A stretch of 64,000 nucleotides of DNA. Source: Heligmosomoides polygyrus polygyrus (taxonomy: Eukaryota; Nematoda; Chromadorea; Rhabditida; Heligmosomidae). A model generated the notes under the pieces. It did no database searches. It was not told the origin of the DNA and was given only the letters and a program-made list of their open reading frames with translations. The position numbers and the translations under genes were made by a program. The stretch lies in NCBI GenBank assembly GCA_947396885.1, contig OX377204.1, positions 20,529,706 to 20,593,705 of the forward strand, in the 5' to 3' direction. Below are positions 12,901-21,645 of this stretch, one piece after another (position 1 is the first letter of the stretch; every line of letters begins with the position of its first letter).

Positions 12901-15900
12901 TTGGATGGCCTGGGCGGAAAATCCGAACCAGGAACCTGATATCGAGTGCACGCGACCGTCGGCGCCTCCTCCGACTGTGCTACACGCGCCCAATTCTAGA
13001 ATAAACTATGAAAATGGATCGCTAAAGGTGCGTGGAACTGCACTTCAATAACACGCCGTTGTTAGGTCACTCCGAGCCGATTCATCATGGTTCGGGATAC
13101 GCTCAGGTGAAGGAAGTCATTCATTCCTTCGCTGACGATTCATGGCCACCGTAACGAATAATAGAAGCCAAATATGCTTCCACGATACCATTCTGTTGGA
13201 AACTGAACCTTTGGCACACTCTACGAAGTGACTGATTCAGCTTTTTGCACCCAAATTGGTCCAGCAGTGCAGATAATTATCAGGGGAGGGGGCAAAACTA
13301 CTGAGACAAACTGAAAAAAATCTCTTTATAACTCAATTACAAATCAACGATGCTGAGGAATGTGTATGCCATTGAGGCCAATGACGTGCTGCCATCGCTC
13401 AGCCAACTTCCTGATCCCATTTATCCAGAAATGCTTGGGCGTGGTGTTGATCAACTGCTCGATATGGTTGTCAAGGACTCCTTGGGTTCTTATGTCCCTT
13501 CCGACCAGGAAGTCCTTCCGTAGGCCCAAGAAGTGGTGGTATTCGCATGGAGAGATGTACGGCGAATACGGTGGGTAAAGCATGTGAACACAGCTCAGCT
13601 GGGCAGCTTATCCGTGGTCACTTGTTCCCGATGGGGTGCGGCGTTGTCGAAGAGGAGGACCTTCACACTGCGGCTGAATAAGTTCGAGTCGCAGGTCCAT
13701 CTCTTCTTTTTCGTTTACCATTGCCTTGGAGTCCATGTCGTGCTTTTCTAAACAGCTTCCAGAATACCGGTCCATGGGCGCAGATCCAAAAGCTCTGAAG
13801 GTGCTTCTCGCCGTGAACATCTCGCCGAACGAAGGTCGGTAACAGGTCATCAGGCCTCACCCAGACTGGCTGCTTGGCAGGGTTAAGCTAGAAGACTTGC
13901 TTCCCATACTGCGTTAAGATTGAGTCCAGGCTGCTCTGGGTTGGGAATCGGGAGAGATTTGCGCGACACAGGTCGGCTCGTCAGGCTGGGGTTTCGGCAT
14001 GAGACAGACTGCGGTTTTGACATGCTTCTGGAAAGGGCGGAAGTGGTAACTTTTCAGGTGGCCTTCAGTAGGTAGCATACAAACATACAAATACAAGCAC
14101 GAAACCAGACTCCAGCCACGAGATATATGGACACGGCATGAGGTGTCTCATTACTTTTGTCCCCCCCCCCCCTAATAGAACCAACCTTTTTGAAGCGCTA
14201 GTTTCTTCCCCTGACCCGTACTTTTAGCTTGGGCACGAATTTTTTAGCACAAAGTAAAGCTCTTGCTTTGTGCATCTACTTAAATTTTTGAAAACGCCTT
14301 TTTGTAAGTGTAAAAATCTCTGCCGGAAAACAACCGTTTGATGGAAGATGCTAGCTGCACAGTCACAGTGCACACCGGCTGTCGTGTACACCCGATTCTA
14401 GGTTATCGGTTGGGATCTCCCTGATAGGTCAAGCCTTCTATCCTTCTAGAGTTTGGTAAAATGGTACCAGAATTGTTGGAGAAAGAAAACACTGAATTGA
14501 CCATCGACTGGTCACTGTAAGTCATTGTATTGGCCAAGGACGCGTTCAAATTCCCTCTCACGATATCCCGCTCGAGTTGAATGTGTGGCGCATCCCACGA
14601 AGGAAATGAATAACGTCGTCCCTTATCTTTTATTGTGGGGACGACATATATGCCCCAGCAACTACTAACAGTTGAATAAATAGCAAAAGTCGAAGGGATA
14701 GAGACTGACGCCAAACATTTCTGTTTATATAGGATGAGCCACGCATTCTACTTTGATCGATGAATAATTTAAATGCATATTCGGAACACACAAAGAACTA
14801 CGGTAGAATGTCTATGATCTATTAGTGTTCTATTCTTCCAAGGCAAGCCGACGTCCATTTAAAAGGCTCTTTAAGATTAGAAGACTTTGCTGACCTGTGC
14901 AAAATTCAAACATTCAACCTTGATGCAAGAGCCGGCACATCATAGGACTGCGCTATTCGCGCCCTATCAGAAGAATGGAAATGTGAAACTCTGCACTATG
15001 TAGTCAACCCCGTTGTGCTCATTTTGCTTCGACCCGTCATCATGGAGGACTATCGACTGGGAATTGCTTAAGCAAACCGTTGAAAAATTCGGCGTTTCAT
15101 CCATCTATCTCCATCTCAACCAGGTCTGTAACTAACGTATGTTCTCAGAAGGATAGCTTGGCTCGAAAGACCTGGATGCAAACCCAGTTCCAATTCGGGG
15201 TACAGGAGGAAATTTACGCCTCCTGCCGACTGCTCCCATATAAATCCTTCCTCATTCGTTTTCATGTGCTGTTTTCATATAGTCATGTGCTTAATTCAAA
15301 ACTATAACAAATTTAGGATTCTGTGCTACTAACAAGGTTTTAAGGTACTCTCAGGAGTGGAAGTGTAACAGTGGCGAGTTCGAAGGTGACTGCATACTTT
15401 GGAACGCTGAGCAAGAACTCATCAGACTTATGCGTTGTTCGGAAAAAATCCATCGTGATCAATGGTCCTTCAAACGCTATAAAAAGATAACACTGCTTCT
15501 CAGTGCAGTTCAGTTTTTGCTACCAGGCTCTACTGAGGAACCTAATGGAGTCAGCTTTGCAATTTTTAGACCTAAGTAAGCAATACGATGTTCCACCTAT
15601 GTACAAAGTGGAACAGTAAGTGTTGTGGTCATATCTGCTCCAGTTTGCTTGGTTTTTTTTGTGTTGGTTTGTCCATACCGAAGGTCAAAGTAAGATTTGT
15701 CATCAATGGAAGCTCACTGCGGTACTCATAAATAAATAAGGATAAGGGCAAAGGTCGACGCTAGTGAACCCCTTAGTGGGATACGCCAAGCATTCTACTT
15801 GTTTGGAATGCCGTGGAGGCAATTTGAATGCGCACTTCGCCTACACAATGGCTTAGCCGGATGAACAAATCAGTGTTTTGCCTTTCCCAGCGAAGTTTGT

Positions 15901-16237
15901 TACCAAGTACCCCAGAGGTATAGAAGGTTTGGTTGGTCTGGGAAGGAAATCCGAACCAAGAACCTGATTTCAGATGCGCGCGACAGCCGGGCATTCTCTC
16001 GGTGCTCTTCCACACGTCCCAAATAAGTAGCGTAGCAGTAGCAATGAACTCACGATTAGCGGTAAGGTTTCCCTTACTCAGCACTCCGCTCGGATCGCAG
16101 AGGAAGCTGGCCTCTCGCATTCCACAGGCGAATGGCTGTTCCACGGAATCCGGAAACGTCTCCGGTGTATAGTCATTGAATGCTGTGGCCAAGTAGGGCA
16201 GAAGGAGCAGAGCGGCGAGTGCTATGGGATTGAGCAT
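2296..16237 (-). CDS. MOLO-1-like TPM-domain single-pass membrane protein (complete, 6 exons)
   Basis: Exons on the minus strand: 16237-16078, 8959-8809, 6399-6282, 6190-6115, 5779-5681 and 2450-2296. Every phase fits and the total is 759 nt (252 residues plus stop). The protein starts with a signal peptide (MLNPIALAALLLLPYLATA), followed by a mature part with the family-like motifs YTPETFPD and FLCDPSGVL, a Cys-containing stretch (TKCTCSPMDVGRC), the strand GFTVSVAVV, CDDDVLIFVSADD, and the helix KKGDYTVGIRYM. The last exon encodes one membrane helix (ALITVLAVLLLIPVAVALF) and a short basic tail. This is the architecture of the nematode MOLO1 family (modulator of levamisole receptor-1, TPM/phosphatase fold); MOLO-1 itself is an auxiliary subunit of levamisole-sensitive acetylcholine receptors. 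Which paralogue this is cannot be told. All introns start GT and end AG. Intron 1 is 7.1 kb, intron 2 is 2.4 kb and intron 5 is 3.2 kb, all filled with repeats. Weakest point: the exon 2 acceptor (TATAG, poor pyrimidine tract), chosen because it keeps the phase; a longer exon 2 starting near 8985 is out of phase with exon 1. Confidence 0.83.
2620..3045 (-). CDS. Unrecognised 141-codon ORF inside intron 5 of the MOLO-1-like gene
   Basis: This open frame has protein-like composition (rich in E, L, I, K), for example FPALNFLNREKRNLVKNAGG and IQEIEKIKGNLGRLLIIRR near its end. It begins MARREEQ, next to a CACCACAG acceptor-like sequence and a C-run (3060-3071). It lies directly beside a LINE fragment on the other strand. 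It could be a piece of a mobile-element ORF or a decayed retrogene. No family was recognised and no role is proposed. Confidence 0.25.
   Translation of the reverse strand: MARREEQTFSSRTGKFPALNFLNREKRNLVKNAGGSLILECTPLIEILSTYFVKEENLPEDVIERALNQLYSIDKIVHELEFETGASYRGSSTRERCSEVDSAVIDIQEIEKIKGNLGRLLIIRREHYLQTSLHEETIREC
3119..4130 (+). mobile_element. CR1/Jockey-like LINE fragment: reverse transcriptase C-terminus plus 3' UTR
   Basis: The 211-codon frame at 3119-3754 contains the region after the RT active site: LADDIVLLLG, DLGVTYNDRLSYEKYIEKTV, YVRPILKHCTLLWSP and IEDVQKRFTKEIF. This order (LGV..D..LS.., YVRPILEY..WSP, IE.VQ..FT) is typical of CR1/Jockey-type non-LTR retrotransposons. The 5' end is missing. 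The 3' UTR ends in CAATAAATATTGTATTGTA. It lies in intron 5 of the MOLO-1-like gene, on the opposite strand. Confidence 0.8.
4155..4385 (+). repeat. Second, tandem copy of the LINE 3' UTR
   Basis: The 3' UTR segment at about 3912-4128 is followed directly by another diverged copy in the same orientation. Shared landmarks: GTGATCAACTGTTTTCGCATC, TTTTGAAACAATAATTTTC, CCACTTTTGCT, GTGATA(A/G)GCAGA, and the terminal CTCAATAAATATTGTATTGT. Confidence 0.75.
5430..5600. repeat. TTCGAA-rich AT-rich tract
   Basis: About 170 bp built from imperfect repeats of ATTCGAAT and TTCGAATAT, in intron 5 of the MOLO-1-like gene and 80 bp past the donor of exon 5. The local self-complementarity is high. No coding content. 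Confidence 0.5.
6400..7039. other. Intron 2 sequence of the MOLO-1-like gene, no feature seen
   Basis: AT-rich intron sequence. A 73-codon minus-strand frame at 6739-6960 was examined as a possible extra exon, but exons 2 and 3 already join in phase without it. Confidence 0.5.
7040..7755 (+). mobile_element. SINE-A copy interrupted by a tRNA-like element
   Basis: The 3' half of a plus-oriented SINE-A starts near 7165 (GCTGCTCATCGCAAGTCATTG), breaks off at about 7212, and resumes at about 7660 with the expected continuation (CCTCCACAACATCCTG, GGCGTGGCGCATCC, GTCCTTTATCC). The interruption is the tRNA-like element at 7213-7625. The word ATTCAAATT occurs on both sides and may be its target duplication. 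A fragment of the opposite orientation precedes it (7040-7165). Confidence 0.7.
7213..7625 (-). mobile_element. tRNA-like repetitive element, two tandem units
   Basis: Two minus-strand tRNA-like heads (about 7264-7341 and 7549-7605) carry a B box (GGTTCGAGTCCCGC), an A-box-like TGGTGTAAAGGCGTAGA and flanking GTTGCGATCAAAACTTCTAG. The same family recurs at 42299-42535. Arm pairing is poor in this copy and the sequence continues into a conserved non-tRNA part (CCTCGTGGGACCGATCAGCA), so this is a repeat and not a working tRNA. Confidence 0.65.
8478..8765 (-). mobile_element. SINE-A copy, diverged
   Basis: Minus orientation: the tRNA-like head is at the right end (CCACCACGCGCC) and the tail at the left. 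Conserved landmarks include CTTCTACGAAATGCC, GGAGGCAATTTGAA, CTGGTACCAATTCACGGACC and CCGAACCAAGAATC. It sits 44 bp from the 3' end of exon 2 of the MOLO-1-like gene. Confidence 0.75.
9120..10449. other. Intron 1 sequence: SINE-head remnant and a (TTTA)n microsatellite
   Basis: Mostly unrecognised AT-rich sequence. Near 9797-9860 a remnant resembling the SINE-A head (GCCGGCTGTCGCATG.. GGTTCGGGTCCC) is followed by about 15 units of TTTA at 9909-9969. Retroelements often end in such tails. Confidence 0.5.
10450..10738 (+). mobile_element. SINE-A copy, nearly full length
   Basis: Plus orientation. The head ACACGTGTAGCGCAGTCGGA (A box) and CCTGGTTCGGATTTCC (B box) is followed by the body (TCCGGGGTCGGTGAATTCGT, GGCTGGCCACCGCAAGTC, GAATGCGTGGCGCATCCC) and a tail CCTTTATCCTTTATCCTTT. 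It lies in intron 1 of the MOLO-1-like gene. Confidence 0.88.
10745..12334. other. Intron 1 sequence: SINE fragment, possible LINE 3' ends with TAAA tails
   Basis: A minus-oriented SINE-A fragment lies at about 11325-11465 (CTACTTCTGCGCAATATTATGGAGGC, shortened by mutation). Two segments end in TAAA-type repeats (about 11983-12020 and 12248-12272); the second begins AGCTGGCTGATGTGGACAG, also present at 20028-20046 in the 3' part of another LINE. No exon was recognised. Confidence 0.45.
12335..12635 (-). mobile_element. SINE-A copy, diverged
   Basis: Minus orientation. Landmarks: GCGCGTCACGCATCCTACTT, GCAATGTGAATGCGTATTTG, CAGTGGCCAGCCAGTGGACA, CGGGAAATCCGAAGCAAGAA and TCCGACTGACTGCGCTATC. 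A second minus copy follows after 60 bp. Confidence 0.8.
12696..12991 (-). mobile_element. SINE-A copy with 14-bp target-site duplication
   Basis: Full-length minus copy flanked by perfect direct repeats AATTCTAGAATAAA at 12682-12695 and 12992-13005. This marks both ends of the element: tail side GGTAAAGGGCAAAGGATGG, head side CTACACGCGCCC. The clean duplication indicates insertion by target-primed reverse transcription and little change since. Confidence 0.9.
13280..14172 (-). mobile_element. Mariner element, degenerate transposase
   Basis: Terminal inverted repeats: left GGGGGCAAAACTACTGAGACA, right TGTCTCATTACTTTTGTCCCC, with TA outside each end. In minus-strand broken frames the transposase reads VWVRPDDLLPTFVRRDVHGE, then the DDE-region remnant PPYSPYISPCEYHHF, LRKDFLVGRD and a C-terminal KLAERWQHVI. 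About 0.9 kb, so internally deleted compared with a usual 1.3-kb mariner. It lies in intron 1 of the MOLO-1-like gene. Confidence 0.85.
14402..15240. mobile_element. Cluster of three eroded SINE-A copies
   Basis: 14402-14637 plus orientation, 5' truncated (GTAAGTCATTGTATTGGCCA, GGCGCATCCCACGAAGG, CCCTTATCTTTTA tail). About 14735-14975 minus orientation, strongly diverged (GAGCCACGCATTCTACTTTG). About 15060-15240 minus orientation, very eroded (CCAATTCGGGG, GCCTCCTGCCGACTGC). No duplications can be seen for these. Confidence 0.6.
15738..16015 (-). mobile_element. SINE-A copy beside exon 1 of the MOLO-1-like gene
   Basis: Minus orientation. Tail-side AAGGATAAGGGCAAAGG, then ACGCCAAGCATTCTACTTG, GGAGGCAATTTGAATGCGCA and ATCCGAACCAAGAACCTGAT. 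It ends about 60 bp from the exon 1 donor. The antisense frame of the SINE fuses to the exon 1 frame as one 154-codon ORF, which would mislead simple gene calling. Confidence 0.8.
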
Positions 16238-17518
16238 GACCGGCTATAGCAGTGAAGCTTGACGCCCAGAGCACAAATATACAAGCGATGCTGATTGATA
16301 AGACCCGAGACTGCCCACGTAGCGAGACATGCGTGTGTGTCTGTGTGTGCCGTACGGGCGAGAGGTGATGTGAGTAAGAGATCTGACTCAGCACGTCCGG
16401 ACCGAATGTACGGCGCCTCTGAAATCAATCAAATCGATCACCGAGGGATTTTTCTTTTTTCAGTCGGATCGGCAGCTTTCTATCAATAGCAGCGCCTACA
16501 TGCTGCAGTTCTTTGGGAAGATGTCGTGACGGCCAAGTGGGTCGAGTTCAATTCTCGCCGAAGACAACTCATTAAATAACCTGAAAACGTCTCCACGACC
16601 TCACGTGGAAAAAGAAATGAGCGGCATATTCCGAGAAAACCGATTGACGGCGACCTGCACCTCATCAATGAAAACTCAGGGTGACTCCTATGGGTTAACA
16701 TCTGTTCTGCAAGCGAAGGGTGTGAAGCGTATGTCTGAACCGGGAGAACGAGTCATATAGTCACGTCGTACAACCAGCTTTACTCCAGCAACCAGCTTTT
16801 CAGCACGAGGGCGAAAAGGTACACCAGGGACACGACCTTCAACCTCATTATTACAGATGTGTTCTCCTTCAGCTACCCGCAACTTCGACACCTACCTTCA
16901 GGATACTGCCCCTTTTCGTAGATCAAAGCCAAAGTCGTGAACAATGGCGTAGGAGTGGGATCGCTTCATATGTAAGCGACTTCATGTTGCTCGTCTGGGA
17001 GATATCGCAACCGCATATCGACAGAAAACGCTTGCCCATGTGAGGAAACAAGCTGTGTATGAAGAGGCTGTAACTCTTATACACCCGGTGCAAAATTATA
17101 GGTTACCCCCAATTTGTCCATTAGTTACCGAAGAACCCGCTGCCGAGGCTTAATTCTGTTGCTAGCGTATTCCTCACTATCGAAGACCATTATAGAAAAA
17201 TTATAAGCAGCATATCTTATCAGTGCTGAATATCACGAACTTTTATTGAAGAACTACCGAATAGAGGCCGGTGCAAAAATAGGTTCACTTCATAAAAACC
17301 CTGATTAATTACAAATTACCTAAGAGCAAAGTAAGGTTAGTACTTCGTCACATCTCCTCTGTTGTAAGCAACATCGAAAATTTTATTTGGCATATACTGA
17401 TAAGGTTGTCAATAACAGTTTGCTCTACATTGGTTCACGCATCAAATACTGCGATCTTCAGGTCAGAAACCGAAGTGTAAGTGGTTCCATGTACGACGTG
17501 ACCGCTCCTTTTGTTTCA
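16238..17518. other. Upstream region of the MOLO-1-like gene and unassigned sequence
   Basis: Nothing upstream of the start codon (16237, minus strand) is a clear promoter. A possible TATAG acceptor lies 6 nt before the ATG. At 16715-16765 there is an isolated copy of the end sequence of the inverted-repeat family described at 25339 (TGTCTGAACCGGGAGAACGA, GTCATATAG). Confidence 0.4.
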
Positions 17519-18024
17519 AGCACTTTGTGCTTGTGTATCACTAGTGTTGAACCGAGTATTCCGAGTATTCTTCTCATTGTTTGTGGTTAAAAACCGGTCA
17601 GAAACAAACAAAGAAGTCCCAACAATGTCACTCACAGCATACAACTGGACAAATCTTAAGAAAATGCCTTAAAATCGTGTGGAGGTCGAGCCACTGAAAT
17701 CTCAACCGATCCGTGGAAATGCAAAAGCGCTTCAAGACATGGGGACCAAACCAACAAACTCCATATCGTGAAGCAATCCCTCTACTCACTCCTCATCGAG
17801 CGGCTCGCAGAAACGAGCATCGAGGACATACAAATAGGCGCTCATCAGCACACTGCAGCTACTCAATAGTAAATTTGGATCCCCATACCCACGTTTGCTT
17901 TAACGACTTAGCAAAAACGTAGTTTTTATACTAATTGAAGGCTGGAGAATCCTTCTATATGACGCGTTTCCCAGTTCAGACATTTGCTTCAGACCCTTTC
18001 GTTGTGAGGCACGTGGTCGGAGGA
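17519..18024 (+). mobile_element. Diverged single arm of the inverted-repeat family
   Basis: The order of landmarks matches the right arm of the composite at 25339-26804: CTTGTGTATCACTAGTGTTGAA, then GAAAATGCCTTAAAAT, GAAATGCAAAAGCG, GACC-AACC-CAAC, CAATCCCTCTACTC, and finally GGAGAATCCTTCTATATGAC, GTTCAGACATTTGCTTCAGA. Diverged by substitutions; no intact coding frame. Confidence 0.6.
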
Positions 18025-18119
18025 AGCGCCTTCTGTGGCGAAAGCCAGATTTCAGGTTTGGATTTCGCACTTCCCGCTCTGCCTATCATGTTTCACAGTG
18101 AGTCTCACAGCAAGCAGAC

Positions 18120-18235
18120 ATGTATGAGGGCGATCAGACACTGGCTTGTCCATCGGCTCGTTATTGTGGGTAATTGCATAGCCCAAATACACATTCAGAC
18201 AGCCTCCACGCATTCAAGGAAAATCACTTAATTGT
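18120..18235 (+). mobile_element. SINE-A 3' fragment
   Basis: Plus orientation, 5' truncated: GGCTTGTCCATCGGCTCGTT, GGTAATTGCATAGCCCAAAT, ACATTCAGACAGCCTCCACG. It breaks off before the usual tail. Confidence 0.55.
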
Positions 18236-18479
18236 CTTGCGACTCGGAATAAAGAAGATTTCGCCTTTTCTCAACGTTCAATTATTTCGGAATATTGGCT
18301 GCAGAAAGTACAATTTTTCTTCGTATGACGTCGAAGACCGAAATTTTGCAGCATTCGGATTCGAGAGAACCGAAAAATGAAAATTCTGAATATTCAAGTT
18401 CAGATGAAATCCATTCGAATGTCTACATATTCGGATAGATCGATCGGGCACAGCTATTACATACTAAATATTTTCTCGG

Positions 18480-20460
18480 AATTGAAGGCAACCTGCTGCA
18501 GTGGTTCTTACCTCCATAATAGAAGTATGACGGTCAAAGTTGGTCTAAAGTTTTCCAACCGCTATCCCTGCAGTAGTGGAGTGCCCCAAGGAGGTGTGCT
18601 GCCACCTCTGTTGTTTCTAATCTATACAGCGGAATTAGCTTCTTTGCTCAAAACGTCACCAAATATAGGAATTCAATTATATTCCGACGACATAAAAGTA
18701 TATGGCATTTACAACACTGAAAATTGTGATGCAGTAAGAAATGCTTTGAAACTATCAATTAGCAAGCTTAGTGCGTGGACTACAGAATGGCGCCTGACCA
18801 CCAATTTTGACAAGTTCTTTATTCTACATTACAGAGACTCTCCTGCTATAGAATATGAAATAAACGGTGAAATACTAAAATGTTCCACAATTGCTATAGA
18901 CCTAGGAATTCTATTCGATCCCTCTTTGAGTTTTTCATCTCACATTGGTCAAATTATTAACAAGGCTTGCATGACACTTTTTCAATATTTTGCAATGTTC
19001 ACATTAGTAATCCAACAATACTTGTGCGCCTGTATGGATCCTACGTCTTGCCCCATCTCGAGTACTGCTCCCCAGTCTCGAGTCCATTCACTAAGAAACA
19101 AATGCTCAAGATAGAAAGAGTACAGCAAACATTTCCTCGCTTAGTGTACTACAGATTACAGCCAGGCTTAAGTTGGCAGCACTTACCGGCCTACAGCGAG
19201 CGTTTAGAGTTTGTAGGCCTGAAAACTCTACTGTACAGAAGGATAGCTGCGAATCTCATCTTCTGCTTTCGCATTCTTCGAGGTGAAGTGAAACTAGCTC
19301 TTAGAAAATATTGGGTGTTTAGGCCTTCCAGCGAACGTTCAGGTGGGTTTAAACTTAACTAGGCCACATTGCGAAAGAAAAAACGCCTGAGAACATTCCA
19401 TCTCGTGCTCTTTCGATTTGCTAGGTGGCTCCCTTTCTTACCTAATGAGCTACGAGCCTCTCAAAACAGCTAAGTCTTCAAAAGACGGTTAGAAAAGATC
19501 GCCTTATGCAATGCTTAAAAACTGAGGACTTTCAATGATGTACAATAGTAAACAGACACTGATTTAGAAATCTCGTTCCTTCACCTAAGCGTTGCCTACC
19601 GGCTTCGAACCTATCCTCCAGTTGCTGTCCCGGCGGATGGAATATTTTGAGCTCTTGCTATTTATAAATCTTGTTCTCTCCAGTAGCTTTGTTCATGTTC
19701 CCTCTTTTCACTAGTTTGAGGGCTAAATGTGTTTTCATAACAAATTTTTTTCTGTATTTGTCACACTGCAAAGTTAATTCCTTCCTGCTCAGTCTTAGTA
19801 ATTTCTCAGTTAGTTCTCAATACGTGGTGTATTCGCTCCAACTGATATGGGTTGCGGGGACTTATATTAAGCTAAAATGGGCTATTTTTCTTATTGGTAG
19901 CTGAATGTTTTTACAGATTTTGAATTTAATGCCACACGTTTATCTGTTCTAGATGCCGGTTCCATGGGGCGGCCAGCATCCCCATGTGCCGAAATTCCGA
20001 TATCTCCTCAGGGCTTCATAGCTGGCTGACGTGGACAGACAAGCTTTGTCGGCTACAACCAAATTAAATGCTTACTATAATAGATTATAAGGCATTCTGC
20101 CTTAGTCATTTACTTGATCGACATAACTCACTACAAACCAGTATGAGGAAGCAATGTTCTATATAAGTCAAGTGTAGAAACCAGTATGAAAGCAATGTTC
20201 TTCAAGGCTACCTGAAAGGAATCCTTTTTGCATTTAACTTGCCCTATTTACTTTTGGAGCAGGCCATCATTATATAGACTCTCGCAACCCAAATGTTTGG
20301 CTTCTGAAATCCTGCTTGATATCTAATGCTGCCGTTTCAATGCTACATTGTTTCTGGTTTGTGTTTTTTTTCTTTTTCAGTCGCATGGCCTATTTTGTTT
20401 GTTGTTCTCACACACTGTGCGCATCCTTGAGACGCAGTTCAATAAATAGATAAATAGAAA
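18480..20460 (+). mobile_element. CR1-like LINE, reverse transcriptase broken by a frameshift, with 3' UTR
   Basis: The RT core is visible from about 18560: SSGVPQGGVLPPLLFLIYTA, then the catalytic box as YSDD (YADD in most relatives), EWRLTTNFDKFFIL and IDLGILFDPSLSFSSHIGQI. Around 18985 the frame shifts and continues at 18967-19362 with RLYGSYVLPHLEYCSPVSSP, KIERVQQTFPRLV and YSERLEFVGLKTLLYRR. The endonuclease and ORF1 are missing. The 3' UTR extends to about 20455, ending in CAATAAATAGATAAATAGA. Dead copy. Confidence 0.85.
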
Positions 20461-20769
20461 AATTACAAGTATGGGTCCGGAAACGTTATCTCTTCCTCGT
20501 GCTATAGGCAGTGCCACTCACCTAAGCAGCCCAGTAGACTGCAGTTGCTGAGCACCTTCCGTCTTCCTCAACAATGGGAGAAATGAGAGGTCACGTCGAA
20601 ATTATGTTCCTTAGTAATGAGACTTGTCAAACAATAGATGACCTTTTATGATGAACATTTTGTTATTCGCTCGTTCACTCGTGATCATCCCATGGTTCAT
20701 CCTTTAGCAGTTTCGTGAGTATCTGTTACTATACACTGACTGTTTTAAAGAAGCCTTCACAAGAAAGCG

Positions 20770-21055
20770 AAGCAAAGGATGAAGGGAGTTAATCAGTTGC
20801 TTTTGGGACGCGCCATGCATCCACTTCTACGGGGCAATTTGAATGCGTACTTGGCCCGTGCTTGGCCTGACTTGCGCTGGCCAGCCGGAGGACAAGTCAG
20901 TGTTTTCTCCTTCCCAGACAGACATGTCTGGAACCAGTCCACGAATGTCCTAGAGATGGAACTCCTGGTTGGTCTGGAAAGAAAATCCGTACCAAGAAAC
21001 AGCAATCGGGTGCATGCCACAATCAGCGCCTGCTCCAACTGCGTTACCAGGTACC
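20770..21055 (-). mobile_element. SINE-A copy, diverged
   Basis: Minus orientation. Landmarks: TTTTGGGACGCGCCATGCAT, CACTTCTACGGGGCAATTTG, CTGGCCAGCCGGAGGACAAG, CTTCCCAGACAGACATGTCT and GGGTGCATGCCACAATCAGC. Confidence 0.75.
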
Positions 21056-21645
21056 CAATAAAGCCCACTAAACATATACATATGCATATCTAGGCTAGGT
21101 CCTGACTTATGAGCAGGCTTTATTGAATAGCTGGTTTATGTCCATGTCCACCGAAGCGTATATATCATAGAATCCAACGGCGTCAAAAATCCAGCTCAAC
21201 AGCTTGATGAAATTGTCGTCGGATTACACCAGTCAAGCATGTTCCCAATTCAGCGACATTAATAGAAGACAAATTTGGCCTGGCCTGTGGATCGAACTTG
21301 ACGTCGCCTTCCGATCTGCGTGCCATACCGTCTGAGGCACGTGCATCAAGGACTGATTAACCAAGCCTCTTATCGTCAGTGATCATTTGAGCGGAAACAA
21401 ATCACTAAGGCAGCAGTTCCCATTCAGAAACCGTGCGATTGATTGGGCACTGGCTCCGACCACCTTTTGAAGGCGGTTACCATCTTTTTATTCATATGTG
21501 ATTCATCGTTGTGGAGATGAATCACATGAATATGCAACGAAGTTGATGGCATGAACGCTGCGGCTCCACATTCGTGTCTATCTTCGGTGTTTCTCTGCGT
21601 TCCATTGATTCGCCTCATCAAGTTAGCTACACTCTTTCGAAAGTA
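21056..21645. other. Unassigned intergenic sequence
   Basis: No gene or clear element. Around 21285-21350 a short region with GATCGAACTTGACGTC resembles a decayed B-box region. Confidence 0.35.
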
